Part shown: piece after piece, positions 1-10,961 of the stretch
Layout of the letters: each line of letters opens with the position of its first letter
Numbering within the stretch: position 1 is the stretch's first letter
Position numbers and translations under genes: made by a program
Assembly (NCBI GenBank): GCA_002868865.1
Contig: PKUC01000057.1
Location: forward strand, 1 to 43,691
Direction of reading: 5' to 3'
Source of the DNA: Desulfuromonas sp.
GTDB lineage: Bacteria > Desulfobacterota > Desulfuromonadia > Desulfuromonadales > Geopsychrobacteraceae
DNA length: 43,691 nucleotides
Notes under the pieces: model-generated
What the model saw: only the letters and a program-made list of their open reading frames with translations
The model's database searches: none
What the model was told of the DNA's origin: nothing

Positions 1-3000
1 AATATTACAATTGATGTGGCATCTGGTGCTGCTAATTCTATTGTTAAAGAGAGCGTATCTCCAGCAATGATCGGTGTTAATGGGAGCGGTATCGAAGATA
101 CTGCACTCATCACATTTATGGTTCGTGACGGATCAGGGAATGCCGCTCCAGATGACACAGACGTTTCTTTTTCAATTGCGACTGGTGTAAGTGGCGGGGA
201 AAGTTTATCAGCGACTTCTGCTACAACCGCTGGTGGAAAGGTTGTTGTCGCCCTTCAGGCGGGGGATGTCTCTGGCACTGTGACAGTTGAGGCCTCTTTT
301 GTTGATGACGATGGTAATACGATTTCGACTGTCGCTCCGATTACAATCGTTAGTAACCGTCCCGATGCCGAGCACTTGACGTTGGGTGCTGAAAACTTGA
401 ACCTGGCGGGAGGAGTGACGTTAGGCTTGCAAACGACGGTCCATGCTTATCTTGGTGATCGCGCCGGAAATGTCGTTCCTGATGGCACCCCCGTTAGCTT
501 CTTTTCGGAGTGTGGGACCATCGGGGAGAGCTCAGGTTTTACAGCAACATCCAGTTTTGGGGTTGCGTCAGCCGTGTTTCAGTCGTCAGCACCTACAGTT
601 CCCAACTTGGGAGGGCTCGAATGGGATGAGGATGGGGACGGAACAGTTGCTGACGATGAAGGGCTTGGAAACGTTGGTTTGTGTCGCATAATGGCAGCGA
701 CGCCTGGAAAAGGACCGTTTCAGGATAACAACGGAAACGGAGTTTTTGATTCCGGAGATGTTTGTACTGCCGACTTTGACGAACCTTACATCGATGCCAA
801 TGATAATGGTCAGTACGATGCAGGTGAGTACTACGTTGATGTCGATGCCTCCGAGTCCTTTAGTTATGATGTCGCGGATTGCACTGAAGATGTCATGTTA
901 TGGTCGAGTATGAACCTGCTCATTTCGGGATTCTCTTCTCCATTGAATCTGCTGCCAGAGACATTCTCTTTGATGGTGGGGGAAAGCCAAACATTCGTTA
1001 TAGACTTTGAGGATGCTTTTGGAAATGCTTTGGTTGAAGGGACTCGTTTTGAGGTGAAAATGACTGACGGGTCGGGAAGTGAAATTACCGATGCGGGAGG
1101 CATGTCCGGAATTACGGAATTTACTATGCCCGACACGAACGGGTTGGGGGCCTCTTTGAGCTTTTCACTGGCAAGTGATGCTGCTGCCATAGCAGCTACG
1201 CCTGTGACTTTGGTAGCTAAAATCGTTCCTCCAAGTGGAGTTAACAATAACGGAGCAGAGTATCTAGAAATCGCTTCGGGTCAAATAAATTTACAAGAGT
1301 CTCCGGAACCTCCACCGGCTCCTTCGAGTGGAAACCCTGCAAATATCTTGATGGAAGTTTCAACGCACCAGATTTCAGTTGCCGGGGTCGGACAGGAGGA
1401 GCAGGCAAATTTCAAAATCACTATTGTTGATGATGCTGGCGTTCCTATTGTCGAAGATGCATACGCTGACGAGACCTTGAACAACGTGAGAGTTAGTTTC
1501 ATTACTTCACCCCATGGGGGAGAGTATATTGCGGGTGGACAGGCTGACGGGTCGGTAACTTCTAGTTCTGGCTCCATTTTGGTTCGCTCAGCCGATGGTA
1601 TTGTCCCATTGAACCTGCAGGCGGGAACGTTGCCAGGGAACGTGGAGCTTCAAGTAGAGGTACTATACGACGCAGATGGTGTGGCGCTTTTGTCCCCCGT
1701 AACGGCCAAGTTGCCCCAGGTTGCAATATCTTCCGGGCCACCTCATACCATTTCTTTGACCAGTGCTCTTCTCGGTTCTGTAGAAAATATGGTAGGGATG
1801 GGCGTATATCGTCGCCAGGGGACAGCGATGGTTACTGACCGTTACGGGAATAACGTTCCTGATGGCACAATAATTTACTTGGGTTTGATAGATTCTGTTA
1901 TTGCTGAAGGGACTGCTACGAGTATTGCGGGTGATACTGTCACTGCTGCTGCTGGAGCTTTCGATGCGACGATTACTCGCAATGAAATTGAGCGGGGCAT
2001 CCAGCCAAATGATCGTATTCTTCTACGAGGAGTCCCCGCTCAAGACAAAAGTCGGCACGTAGTTTCTGCGGAAGATACTCAATTAATCTCGCAGAGTAAT
2101 TATACGGATCCGGGCTATGCTGCCAAAGACTATCTCGTCGGCTCTTCATTGTTAGGGAGCTATATTTCCGGGACTGCTGTTCGTGGTGATATTTCAACGT
2201 TTTCACCGGGTTCTACAGTAACAAGAGATGGTTTGGCAGACATTTATGTTACATATCCGGCTAACGTCGACACCATAAATGTTGGTTGCGGGGTTGCACC
2301 AACACTTGACGACCGACATCCGCCCTTGGGGTCTTCTAAGGTTATTGTTGTCGCTGCTTCGAGTGATGATAGTGCAACAACCGTTGACGAAGGCCAGTTC
2401 TGTTTCACTCCTATTGCAGGTTTTGGCCTAGCTGCCAGTCCGGCAAAATTGAACGGTACAGGGACCGTTTTGTTGGAGGTTGTGGATGGAGGAGATGAAA
2501 TTCCTGTGCCCTATACCTTTGTGAGCGCTTATGTGACGATCGATACTCTTGGGATCAATGAGAGCTGTTCTGATCTAAACTATTTGGAACAGGACGACTG
2601 TCTCGAACCGACCGTCAACACGTGGACAGAAGGATCGTGTAGTGAGCCAACCCTTTTGTCGAAAACTGACTGTGAATTGGTGCGAACTTGGACCCCCGCA
2701 GGCGAATGCTCAGATGGGATATCTTTGACAAAAGCTACTTGTGTATTGGCAAACTCTTGGACTGTGTCAGGCGTATGCTCTGATGGGACGATATCGTCTG
2801 AGCCTGATTGTCTTGCCGCCTCAGGGGTCTGGACAAACACGAGTTCTTGCTCTGACCCTAGCTATGCATCGCAAGCGGCATGTGAACAACCCCACACATG
2901 GACAGATTTGAGTGCTTGTTCTGATGCGGCGTTTACAACGCAAGTGACCTGCGAGCAAGTTCGGACTTGGACAGACTCCATGTGCTCTAATCCTGTGTTT

Positions 3001-3228
3001 ACAACCCAAACGTCATGTGAAGCTGAAAAGGTTAATGACTGGCTACAGACACTCAGTGATTTTGACATTAGTGTTTCTAGTGGATACTCAGATAAGGCAG
3101 GGTCATATCTCTCAATAATTACTGTAGGAGGTGTTGAAAAAGTTGACGGGGACAAAGCAACGGTCACGTTTGTGGCAGGCGATGCGTCGGTCGATGTCGT
3201 TGTGGAGATAAAAGGTAACGATTTGTAG
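1..3228 (+). CDS. Large Ig-like-domain surface protein, 5' end outside window
   Basis: The reading frame is open from base 1, so the real start lies upstream; the visible part is about 1075 residues. It is rich in Gly, Ser, Thr, Val and Asp and has several bacterial Ig-like (invasin/Big_1-type) stretches with recurring patterns such as DxxGNxVPDGTxVxF, seen near residues 148-160 and 610-625. Around residues 235-275 there are acidic DxNxNGxxDxGE motifs, which look like calcium-binding loops. Near the C-terminus (2563-3048) seven Cys-rich repeats of 22-24 residues are inserted before a last short beta-type segment. Such proteins are normally exported to the cell surface; the signal and any anchor would be in the missing N-terminus. 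Base composition looks more AT-rich than the genes to its right. Function beyond adhesion or surface display cannot be read. Confidence 0.75.
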   Translation, partial: NITIDVASGAANSIVKESVSPAMIGVNGSGIEDTALITFMVRDGSGNAAPDDTDVSFSIATGVSGGESLSATSATTAGGKVVVALQAGDVSGTVTVEASFVDDDGNTISTVAPITIVSNRPDAEHLTLGAENLNLAGGVTLGLQTTVHAYLGDRAGNVVPDGTPVSFFSECGTIGESSGFTATSSFGVASAVFQSSAPTVPNLGGLEWDEDGDGTVADDEGLGNVGLCRIMAATPGKGPFQDNNGNGVFDSGDVCTADFDEPYIDANDNGQYDAGEYYVDVDASESFSYDVADCTEDVMLWSSMNLLISGFSSPLNLLPETFSLMVGESQTFVIDFEDAFGNALVEGTRFEVKMTDGSGSEITDAGGMSGITEFTMPDTNGLGASLSFSLASDAAAIAATPVTLVAKIVPPSGVNNNGAEYLEIASGQINLQESPEPPPAPSSGNPANILMEVSTHQISVAGVGQEEQANFKITIVDDAGVPIVEDAYADETLNNVRVSFITSPHGGEYIAGGQADGSVTSSSGSILVRSADGIVPLNLQAGTLPGNVELQVEVLYDADGVALLSPVTAKLPQVAISSGPPHTISLTSALLGSVENMVGMGVYRRQGTAMVTDRYGNNVPDGTIIYLGLIDSVIAEGTATSIAGDTVTAAAGAFDATITRNEIERGIQPNDRILLRGVPAQDKSRHVVSAEDTQLISQSNYTDPGYAAKDYLVGSSLLGSYISGTAVRGDISTFSPGSTVTRDGLADIYVTYPANVDTINVGCGVAPTLDDRHPPLGSSKVIVVAASSDDSATTVDEGQFCFTPIAGFGLAASPAKLNGTGTVLLEVVDGGDEIPVPYTFVSAYVTIDTLGINESCSDLNYLEQDDCLEPTVNTWTEGSCSEPTLLSKTDCELVRTWTPAGECSDGISLTKATCVLANSWTVSGVCSDGTISSEPDCLAASGVWTNTSSCSDPSYASQAACEQPHTWTDLSACSDAAFTTQVTCEQVRTWTDSMCSNPVFTTQTSCEAEKVNDWLQTLSDFDISVSSGYSDKAGSYLSIITVGGVEKVDGDKATVTFVAGDASVDVVVEIKGNDL
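2563..3048 (+). repeat. Seven tandem Cys-rich coding repeats (22-24 residues each)
   Basis: The translated units line up as CS(D/E/N)-x7-8-C-x4-9-W, each with two Cys and one Trp, with lengths of 24, 23, 23, 24, 23, 22 and 23 residues. The last three units are the most alike, sharing a Q-x2-C-E core. Two Cys per unit suggests one disulfide per repeat in an exported protein. Confidence 0.85.
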
Positions 3229-3258
3229 TTAGTATTAACCCTTTGTAGATCATCGAAA

Positions 3259-3287
3259 CCCCGGATATTCTCCGGGGCTTCGCTTTT
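3259..3287 (+). terminator. Intrinsic terminator between the Ig-like gene and uvrB
   Basis: CCCCGGA (3259-3265) pairs with TCCGGGG (3271-3277) around a 5-nt loop, followed by a short T run at 3284-3287. It lies between two convergent genes and best serves the plus-strand gene. Confidence 0.7.
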
Positions 3288-3297
3288 AAGGAAACAG

Positions 3298-5283
<1,986 letters not shown>

Positions 5284-5292
5284 AGATGTCTG

Positions 5293-5321
5293 ATTTCAGT
5301 AGAAACGGGCCGGTTTGTCAA
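5293..5321 (-). promoter_or_regulatory. Candidate sigma-70 promoter of uvrB
   Basis: On the minus strand TTGACA (5316-5321) and TGAAAT (5293-5298) are 17 bp apart. Only 9 nt separate the -10 from the uvrB ATG, so transcription would start at or next to the start codon. Confidence 0.45.
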
Positions 5322-5353
5322 TGACTGGATTCAGCGCGGACGGTTCGCGGGAT

Positions 5354-8239
5354 CTATTTGCTGCTGATTCCGAACTCAACCCGGGCCGCGCCGCCCTCCG
5401 AGGGCGGCTGATAGATATCGCTCGGTTTCAGAAACAGCTGCCCCTTGATGCTGTCATCGCGGGCTACGAGGGCGTCCCTGACTTGGAGGGCACGCTGTTT
5501 GGCCAGATCGGCCAATTCACTATCGCCGATTGCGATTCGGGCGAGCAGCAGCTTTTCCATATCTGATTCCGGGACGGGTTGCTGCTGTCCGACAAGATCA
5601 TTGTAAACCGTTTTGAGCAGCTGAGGATATTCCTCTTCGTCGATTTCTGGGGTGTCCGGTGTGTTCGCAGCGGCTCCCCGGGCCGCCAGTTGCTGTGTTT
5701 TGGCGGCGCGCAGCTGAGTCTGAAGCTGTGCGTTACGCAATCCGGCGGTGTCTTTTTCTCTGTCGACGAAGGCGCTGATCTCCAGGGTAAGGCCGGGGCG
5801 TTTTTTAAGGATGGTCACCAGTTTGTCCAGATGCCCGTCATTGCCTGGGCTCAGCTTGTCGTGACCACTTTCGAAGGAGAGGTGGGCCAGATCTTCGCCG
5901 TTACCGATCACGGATGCCAGCAGAGAGAAGGGGGATGCCGCGGCTTTCACCAGCAGGTTGCGCAGAATCTTAAAGATAGCGCCGCTGACGGTAAAATTGG
6001 GATCGGTCAGGTCGCCTGAGACCGGAACGTCCAGATGGATCTCACCGTTCTGGTCCTTGAGTAGGGCGACCCCCAGTCTGACAGGCAGTGCTGTCGCCTG
6101 GTCGCTGGCAACGGCATCTCCGAAGGTGAACTGATCGAGGAGGATGTCGTTTTGACCGGCAATCTTCTGTTCGGCGATTCGGTAGGAGAGGTCGAGGTGC
6201 AGCTTGCCCTTATCGACGGCGTAACCGAGGTGGGTGCCGGAATAGGGGGATAGCGGCACCAGGTCGATATCCGCGAAGTGGATTTTCAGATCGGTCGACA
6301 GCGGGGTGCTGAGGGGATTGACGGTGCCGCGGATGGTTAGCGGCGAGTGATTTTCCAGCTGCCCGCTCAGCTCGACGGTCGCCTGGCGTTCCGGGTCGGA
6401 ATGGAGACCGGAGATCTGACCGTTGACCTGATACATATCGGTGGAAAATGGTTGTGGAAGGTGCTGGTCGTTGAAGCGGATCGTCCCGTTTTGCAGCGAA
6501 AATTTCTCGATGTGGAGCTCCGGAGCCGATGCGCCTTCTGCCGGTGAGGCAGAGGCCTCCGCGGGTTCTGGTGTGTTCTGTTCCGGTGCCTGACTGGCTG
6601 TAGCGGCCGTCGCCATATTCAAGCGGCCCTGTGTGTCGAGCAGAATATTCACCAGCGCATCGCTGAGGGTGACCTGATTGATGTGCAGGACTGGGGGAGA
6701 CAGGGTCGCGTTGATGCCGTCGATGTCCATCGCGGCCCAGGTCAGCAGGGTGGATGCTGTCTGCGTTTCCTGCAGGTGGAGATCTGCGATACGGATCTGA
6801 CCGCTGATCTCTCCCTGTATGGTGTCGGGCTGCTGTGTCAGCGCAAGCGTCAGAGCGCTGGTGACATTCCCGCTTTTCAGGGCGGCGGAGATGTTTGCGG
6901 GGAGATATGGGTTAAACAGCGGCAGGGGCAGATCCGTGATCTCCACGCCCAGATCGGCGCTGACAAGGGCGAGCTGGGCGTCACCGCGAACAGCCAGATG
7001 ACTGTCGACCGAGGTGTCGATGGTGAGCGACAGGGTCGATTTATCGTCAGGGTGCGAGGAGAGGTTGTCGACGGTCAGGTTGATGGCGTTAATTTCGTGC
7101 CGAAATTCTCCGTTGGCGGCGTGATCGCTGACATGCAGGGATCCGTCGATCACCTTGAACTGCCCGATACGGAACAGTAGCGGTTGGGATTCATCGTCTG
7201 GCGCGTTTGCATGAGGGGCCTCTGCGGTCGGTGACACGAGGGATTGGTGCGCCCATATGCCCTTTTCGTCGCGGTTTAGATAGAACTGCGGACTGTCGAT
7301 TTCGGCTGACAACAGGTTGATGTCGCGTTGAAACAGATCGGCCCAGTCGAGATCGATGACCATCGACGGCAATTGCAACAGGGGGGTGTTGTCCGCAGAG
7401 CGGATGTCCAGATCGGTGAGGGCCAGTTCCCCGCCGACCAGCAGTTTTGGCTGCGCATCTGACGAAACCCGATAGGCGAGATCGATCTCGGCATCGAGCA
7501 TGCCCGATGTGACATCGATCGGAACGGGCAAGGGGAATTGATTGGCGTAAAACGCCACGTCGATCTGATCGAGGGACAGGACCAGCGAGGTTTCGATAGA
7601 GCGGTGGAACGGTTTTGTCTGTCCCTCCGCGTGGATCTCTGAACCGTTCAGCATCAGGCTGAGCTGCGGGGTGACATAGGTTTCGGTCAGTGCGGGGATA
7701 TTGCCGATGGAGGGGATCTGCAGGTTCAGTTCCCGAACCGTATGGGTCGTTTTCTTTTGCGCGCTATGGTCGGTAAAATCGATGCTGCCGTTACGGATCA
7801 CGATATTGTTGAGTGAAAAGTGAAAGGGCTGATCGGCTTCCGGAGGGGGGCTGTTTTTGTCCGAGGCGGTGAAATCGGTGAAATTAAACGTTGATGGCGA
7901 GGTCTGTTCCAGGTTGACAAAGAGGTCGTCCACCTCGATCCGGTCCAGGACCAGTGCGCGGTCGATCAGCGAGCGACTGCTGAGGGACAGGACCAGAGAC
8001 GTCAAACGGACAAACGGCTCGACGCTGTTCGGTTCGCTCAGATTGACACCCTCTACTCTCAGGGTGAGGGTGAGGGGATTAAAAGAGGCGTCTGTGATCT
8101 GCAGGGTCCGGTCCGTATGGGTTGCCATCCAGTGGATGCCCTGTTTTTTAACCTGCCACGGAACAAGCAGGTAGCTCGCCAGCATCAGCAGAAGAATCAG
8201 GGCAACTGTCCCGAAAGATATTTTTTTCGTACGGGTCAT
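5354..8239 (-). CDS. DUF748-family (AsmA-like) envelope protein
   Basis: This 961-residue protein has an N-terminal membrane anchor (about residues 8-27) followed by a very long periplasmic beta-rich region with repeated amphipathic segments such as SLVLSLSSRSLID, typical of the DUF748/AsmA-like group. The C-terminal part (about residues 785-870) has an OmpA-like pattern (LSFESGHDKLS, then LDKLVTIL and LTLEISAFVD). Proteins of this type are thought to act in envelope biogenesis, possibly as lipid-transfer bridges; that role is inferred from the AsmA superfamily. The start has a good Shine-Dalgarno (GGAG, 7 nt upstream). The gene is divergent from the flavin reductase at 8354 and 70 bp upstream of uvrB. 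Confidence 0.85.
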   Translation of the reverse strand: MTRTKKISFGTVALILLLMLASYLLVPWQVKKQGIHWMATHTDRTLQITDASFNPLTLTLRVEGVNLSEPNSVEPFVRLTSLVLSLSSRSLIDRALVLDRIEVDDLFVNLEQTSPSTFNFTDFTASDKNSPPPEADQPFHFSLNNIVIRNGSIDFTDHSAQKKTTHTVRELNLQIPSIGNIPALTETYVTPQLSLMLNGSEIHAEGQTKPFHRSIETSLVLSLDQIDVAFYANQFPLPVPIDVTSGMLDAEIDLAYRVSSDAQPKLLVGGELALTDLDIRSADNTPLLQLPSMVIDLDWADLFQRDINLLSAEIDSPQFYLNRDEKGIWAHQSLVSPTAEAPHANAPDDESQPLLFRIGQFKVIDGSLHVSDHAANGEFRHEINAINLTVDNLSSHPDDKSTLSLTIDTSVDSHLAVRGDAQLALVSADLGVEITDLPLPLFNPYLPANISAALKSGNVTSALTLALTQQPDTIQGEISGQIRIADLHLQETQTASTLLTWAAMDIDGINATLSPPVLHINQVTLSDALVNILLDTQGRLNMATAATASQAPEQNTPEPAEASASPAEGASAPELHIEKFSLQNGTIRFNDQHLPQPFSTDMYQVNGQISGLHSDPERQATVELSGQLENHSPLTIRGTVNPLSTPLSTDLKIHFADIDLVPLSPYSGTHLGYAVDKGKLHLDLSYRIAEQKIAGQNDILLDQFTFGDAVASDQATALPVRLGVALLKDQNGEIHLDVPVSGDLTDPNFTVSGAIFKILRNLLVKAAASPFSLLASVIGNGEDLAHLSFESGHDKLSPGNDGHLDKLVTILKKRPGLTLEISAFVDREKDTAGLRNAQLQTQLRAAKTQQLAARGAAANTPDTPEIDEEEYPQLLKTVYNDLVGQQQPVPESDMEKLLLARIAIGDSELADLAKQRALQVRDALVARDDSIKGQLFLKPSDIYQPPSEGGAARVEFGISSK

Positions 8240-8353
8240 GAAGTTCTCCGAGGATCATCTTGGGTTGTGATAGATTTTAGCACAGAGTGAAATCGGGCTT
8301 TGCTGTTTTCGCGTTTATTTCTGTTTTCTTCCCGACAGGTGAGGAGAGGTGCG

Positions 8354-8899
8354 ATGGGTGATCTGAGGGTCCTGGGAATCTGTGGCAGTTTACGGAAGGC
8401 ATCGACCAATCTTGGCCTGTTGCGCTACGCCCTGCAGCATGCTCCGGACGGCATGAGTGTCACCATTGCCGACCTGGCGGAGGTGCCCTTTTACAATGCT
8501 GATATTGTTGACAAACCGGCGGCTGTAGTCCGTCTTCTTGAGGATGTTGAACAGGCGGACGCGCTCCTGCTGGCCTGTCCGGAATACAACTATTCACTGG
8601 CCCCGGCGCTGAAAAATGCACTGGACTGGGTGTCGCGCGCTCCTGAGAACTGCCTGCTGAGCGGCAAACCGACTGCGATTCTCGGGGCCGGCGGTGGTAT
8701 GGGCTCGGCTCGCTCGCAGTATCATCTCCGGCAGGTCGCAGTGTTCCTCAATCTTCATCTGCTGAATAAGCCGGAGCTGTTCTGCAGTGCCTTTGACGGT
8801 AGCTTTGACGAACATGGCGATCTGATCAATGAAAAGATACAGGCCCAGGTTGTCACGCAGTTGCAGGCGCTGCAGGACTGGGTGTTGCGCCTGCGTTGA
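8354..8899 (+). CDS. NAD(P)H-dependent FMN reductase family protein
   Basis: A 181-residue flavodoxin-like protein. The N-terminus LRVLGICGSLRKASTN is the FMN phosphate-binding loop, and PEYNYSLAPALKNALDW at about residues 77-93 is the signature of the NADPH-dependent FMN reductase family (SsuE/ChrR/YieF-like). A GAGGGMGSARS segment follows at about 113-123. It is expected to be a soluble, cytoplasmic reductase of FMN, quinones or metal oxyanions; the substrate cannot be told. The open frame extends to 8300, but the ATG at 8354 is preceded by GAGGAGAG and matches the family start, so it is preferred. Confidence 0.9.
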   Translation: MGDLRVLGICGSLRKASTNLGLLRYALQHAPDGMSVTIADLAEVPFYNADIVDKPAAVVRLLEDVEQADALLLACPEYNYSLAPALKNALDWVSRAPENCLLSGKPTAILGAGGGMGSARSQYHLRQVAVFLNLHLLNKPELFCSAFDGSFDEHGDLINEKIQAQVVTQLQALQDWVLRLR

Positions 8900-8920
8900 C
8901 GCCTTTCGTGCTCATGTCGC

Positions 8921-8950
8921 TTGTAGCGATGAGGGTCGAAGATGTATAGT
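8921..8950 (+). promoter_or_regulatory. Weak candidate promoter before the DUF2905 gene
   Basis: TTGTAG (8921-8926) and TATAGT (8945-8950) are 18 bp apart, about 40 bp upstream of the next gene. The -10 is good and the -35 poor. An imperfect hairpin (CTCAT..CGCT with AGCGATGAG, 8911-8933) overlaps the -35. Confidence 0.3.
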
Positions 8951-8991
8951 CAGCCGCTGCGAAGCGACAAAGGGAAAGTGAGCGTATTGTG

Positions 8992-9192
8992 ATGCAGAAA
9001 ACCCTGATTCTGGCAGGGCTGGTCATTATTGTTGTCGGTCTCGGCTGGCCGTGGCTGAGCAAACTGCCTCTGGGACGTCTGCCGGGCGACATCGTCATCG
9101 ACAAGCCGGGCTTCAAACTGTTTTTTCCCGTCACCAGCATGTTGCTGGTCAGCGGGCTGGTGACGTTGCTGATGTGGTTGTTGCGTAAATGA
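8992..9192 (+). CDS. DUF2905 family small membrane protein
   Basis: A 66-residue protein with two membrane helices (about residues 5-20 and 43-63) flanking a conserved-looking loop with LPLGRLPGDIVIDKPGFKLFFP, the pattern of the DUF2905 family, whose function is unknown. A GTG at 8989 lies directly before the chosen ATG and could be the start instead. The stop overlaps the start of the next gene in an ATGA arrangement, so the two are very likely translated together. Confidence 0.85.
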   Translation: MQKTLILAGLVIIVVGLGWPWLSKLPLGRLPGDIVIDKPGFKLFFPVTSMLLVSGLVTLLMWLLRK

Positions 9193-10196
9193 ATATCGGG
9201 AAGACATCTTATCTGCGTCGCGTGTTCACCACGGGAGGGCAGGCTGTTTACGCGTTGCTGAAAGATGCGATCCGTACCAGCTTGAGCCTGTTCAAAATTC
9301 TTGTCCCCATCGGCATCGCGACCCGGATTCTTCAGCATCTGGGGCTGATCGATCAGTTCGGTGTGCTGCTCAGTCCGGTGATGGAGCTGGTCGGGTTGCC
9401 GGGGCAGATCGGTCTGGTGTGGGGTACGGCGATGTTGACCAATCTGTACGGTGGAATGGTCGTGTTTGCCTCGCTGGCTCCCGGGCTCGATCTGACCGTC
9501 GCCCAGGTGACGGTTCTGACGACGATGATGCTGGTCGCGCATGCCCTTCCGGTGGAATTGCGGATCGCGCAGCTGGCTGGAACTCGCTTCCGGACCATGC
9601 TGGTGTTACGGGTCGGCGGTGCCCTGCTGCTGGGCTGGGGTTTGCACCAGATTTACCGCCTGAGCGGAACCCTGCAGCAACCCAGTCAGGCGGTCTGGAG
9701 TCCGCCGCCGGTCGATCCCGCCTGGCAGGCCTGGGTTGTTGCCGAACTTTCCAATATGGGATCTATCTTTCTGATCATCCTCAGTTTGATGGCCCTGTTG
9801 CGGATCTTGAAGCGCATCGGTGTCAGTGATCTGCTGACTCGCTTGCTGGAACCGCTGCTGGCCTTTCTGGGGATGGGACGGCAGGCGGCTCCAGTGACGA
9901 TCATTGGCATGACTCTTGGCCTCAGCTATGGTGGCGCGCTGATTCTTGAAGAAGCCCGCTCCGGTCGTTTGACCCGGCGCGATCTGTTCAGCTCGCTGGC
10001 ACTGATGGGGCTCTGTCACAGCCTGATCGAAGACACTTTGGTGATGCTGCTGCTTGGCGGGCATCTATCCGGGATCTTCTGGGGCCGACTGGTGTTCTCC
10101 CTGCTGGTTGTCGTTCTGCTCGGCAGGCTGATAGCTGGATTGTCGGGCGCGGCCTGCGACCGTTACCTGTTCCGACCCGTCTCGCACTCTTCATAA
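9189..10196 (+). CDS. Nucleoside-recognition (Gate) domain membrane protein
   Basis: A 335-residue polytopic membrane protein with several hydrophobic helices and two Gate-type halves: one at about residues 40-130 (with GLPGQIGLVWGTAMLTNLYG) and a second at about 195-300 (with ELSNMGSIFLIILSLMALL, LGLSYGGALILEEA and LCHSLIEDTLVMLLLGG). The two halves look like an internal duplication. Gate domains occur in spore maturation proteins and nucleoside transporters; the transported substrate here is unknown. It overlaps the DUF2905 gene by 4 bp. The sequence ends in a short polar tail. Confidence 0.8.
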   Translation: MNIGKTSYLRRVFTTGGQAVYALLKDAIRTSLSLFKILVPIGIATRILQHLGLIDQFGVLLSPVMELVGLPGQIGLVWGTAMLTNLYGGMVVFASLAPGLDLTVAQVTVLTTMMLVAHALPVELRIAQLAGTRFRTMLVLRVGGALLLGWGLHQIYRLSGTLQQPSQAVWSPPPVDPAWQAWVVAELSNMGSIFLIILSLMALLRILKRIGVSDLLTRLLEPLLAFLGMGRQAAPVTIIGMTLGLSYGGALILEEARSGRLTRRDLFSSLALMGLCHSLIEDTLVMLLLGGHLSGIFWGRLVFSLLVVVLLGRLIAGLSGAACDRYLFRPVSHSS

Positions 10197-10221
10197 ACTT
10201 CAAGGTTACCAAAGGCATTCA

Positions 10222-10692
10222 ATGCGTATTTCACTGATCGCTGCGATGGCAAAAAACCGGGTCATCGGCCGCGCCGGAGGGATTCCCTGGGTGCTTCCGG
10301 GCGATCTGGCGCGCTTCAAGGATCTGACCATGGGGTATCCGTTGATTATGGGGCGGCGGACATATCTGTCCATCGGTCGACCGTTGCCCGGCCGCCGAAC
10401 CCTGGTTCTGAGTCGCCAGGCCGATTTACAGGCGCCCGGCTGTCTGGTGCTGGACAGTCTCGAACGGGCCCTCAAAGATGTGTGGGATTACGATGAGGTC
10501 TTTATCTGCGGCGGAGAAGAGCTGTATCGCCAGGCGCTACCGTTGGCGGAACGGATCTATCTGACCAGGCTTGACAGGGAGATCGAAGGCGATACCTTCT
10601 TCCCGGAGTTTCCCGAGCACTTTCTGGCGATCGAAGAGCAGCAGATCGACGGGGATGAACCGTACACCTTTACCATTTTTCAGAGGATCTGA
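10222..10692 (+). CDS. folA: Dihydrofolate reductase
   Basis: Reduces dihydrofolate to tetrahydrofolate with NADPH in the cytoplasm. At 156 residues it has normal family length. Seen are the N-terminal SLIAAMAKNRVIGRAGGIPW strand and loop, the substrate-binding segment LPGDLARFK (acidic catalytic residue at about 28), the cofactor-binding LIMGRRTYLSIGRPLPGR (about 42-58) and the GGEELYRQALPLAERIYLT segment (about 97-115). It lies 25 bp downstream of the Gate gene and converges on the small minus-strand ORF at 10700. The upstream AAAGG is a modest ribosome-binding site. Confidence 0.96.
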   Translation: MRISLIAAMAKNRVIGRAGGIPWVLPGDLARFKDLTMGYPLIMGRRTYLSIGRPLPGRRTLVLSRQADLQAPGCLVLDSLERALKDVWDYDEVFICGGEELYRQALPLAERIYLTRLDREIEGDTFFPEFPEHFLAIEEQQIDGDEPYTFTIFQRI

Positions 10693-10699
10693 CGCAACG

Positions 10700-10795
10700 C
10701 TACAGGTCGGTGAGCATGCTGTACTGGGTGTAGGCAAGGAAGGCGGCCAGCACTACGGCCAGAGCGATGAGGGCGAAAACCAGTTTTTGAGACAT
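10700..10795 (-). CDS. 31-residue single-pass membrane peptide
   Basis: A short ORF starting MSQKLVFALIALAVVLAAFL and ending YTQYSMLTDL. Nearly all of it is one membrane helix. It has a strong Shine-Dalgarno (CAGGAG) 7 nt upstream of the ATG, which is the main reason to believe it; the longer in-frame extension to 10885 lacks one. Its stop lies 7 bp from the folA stop on the other strand. No function can be assigned. Confidence 0.55.
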   Translation of the reverse strand: MSQKLVFALIALAVVLAAFLAYTQYSMLTDL

Positions 10796-10961
10796 CCGTT
10801 GCTCCTGAAGTCTGTAGGGGCGGTTGCTGAGAGGGGCGGTTCGTTCCGCCGTGGGTCTTTTCAAGTTTAGCCGAACTGGAAACAAACAGCCAGTATGTGT
10901 GACCGATGTTGGGCTGTGTTTTTATCCACCGATATTCTGACGATGTGCAGGAGGTTGTCTC

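Noticed and set aside
2563-3048. CRISPR-like array
   Set aside because: The periodicity is a protein-coding repeat in a continuous frame; there are no conserved direct repeats with unique spacers.
8911-8933. Terminator after the flavin reductase
   Set aside because: The hairpin has a bulge, a 3-nt loop and no T run; it is more likely incidental or part of the next promoter region.
9353-10064. Several minus-strand ORFs opposite the Gate-domain gene
   Set aside because: They are Gln/His/Arg-rich antisense shadows without ribosome-binding sites.
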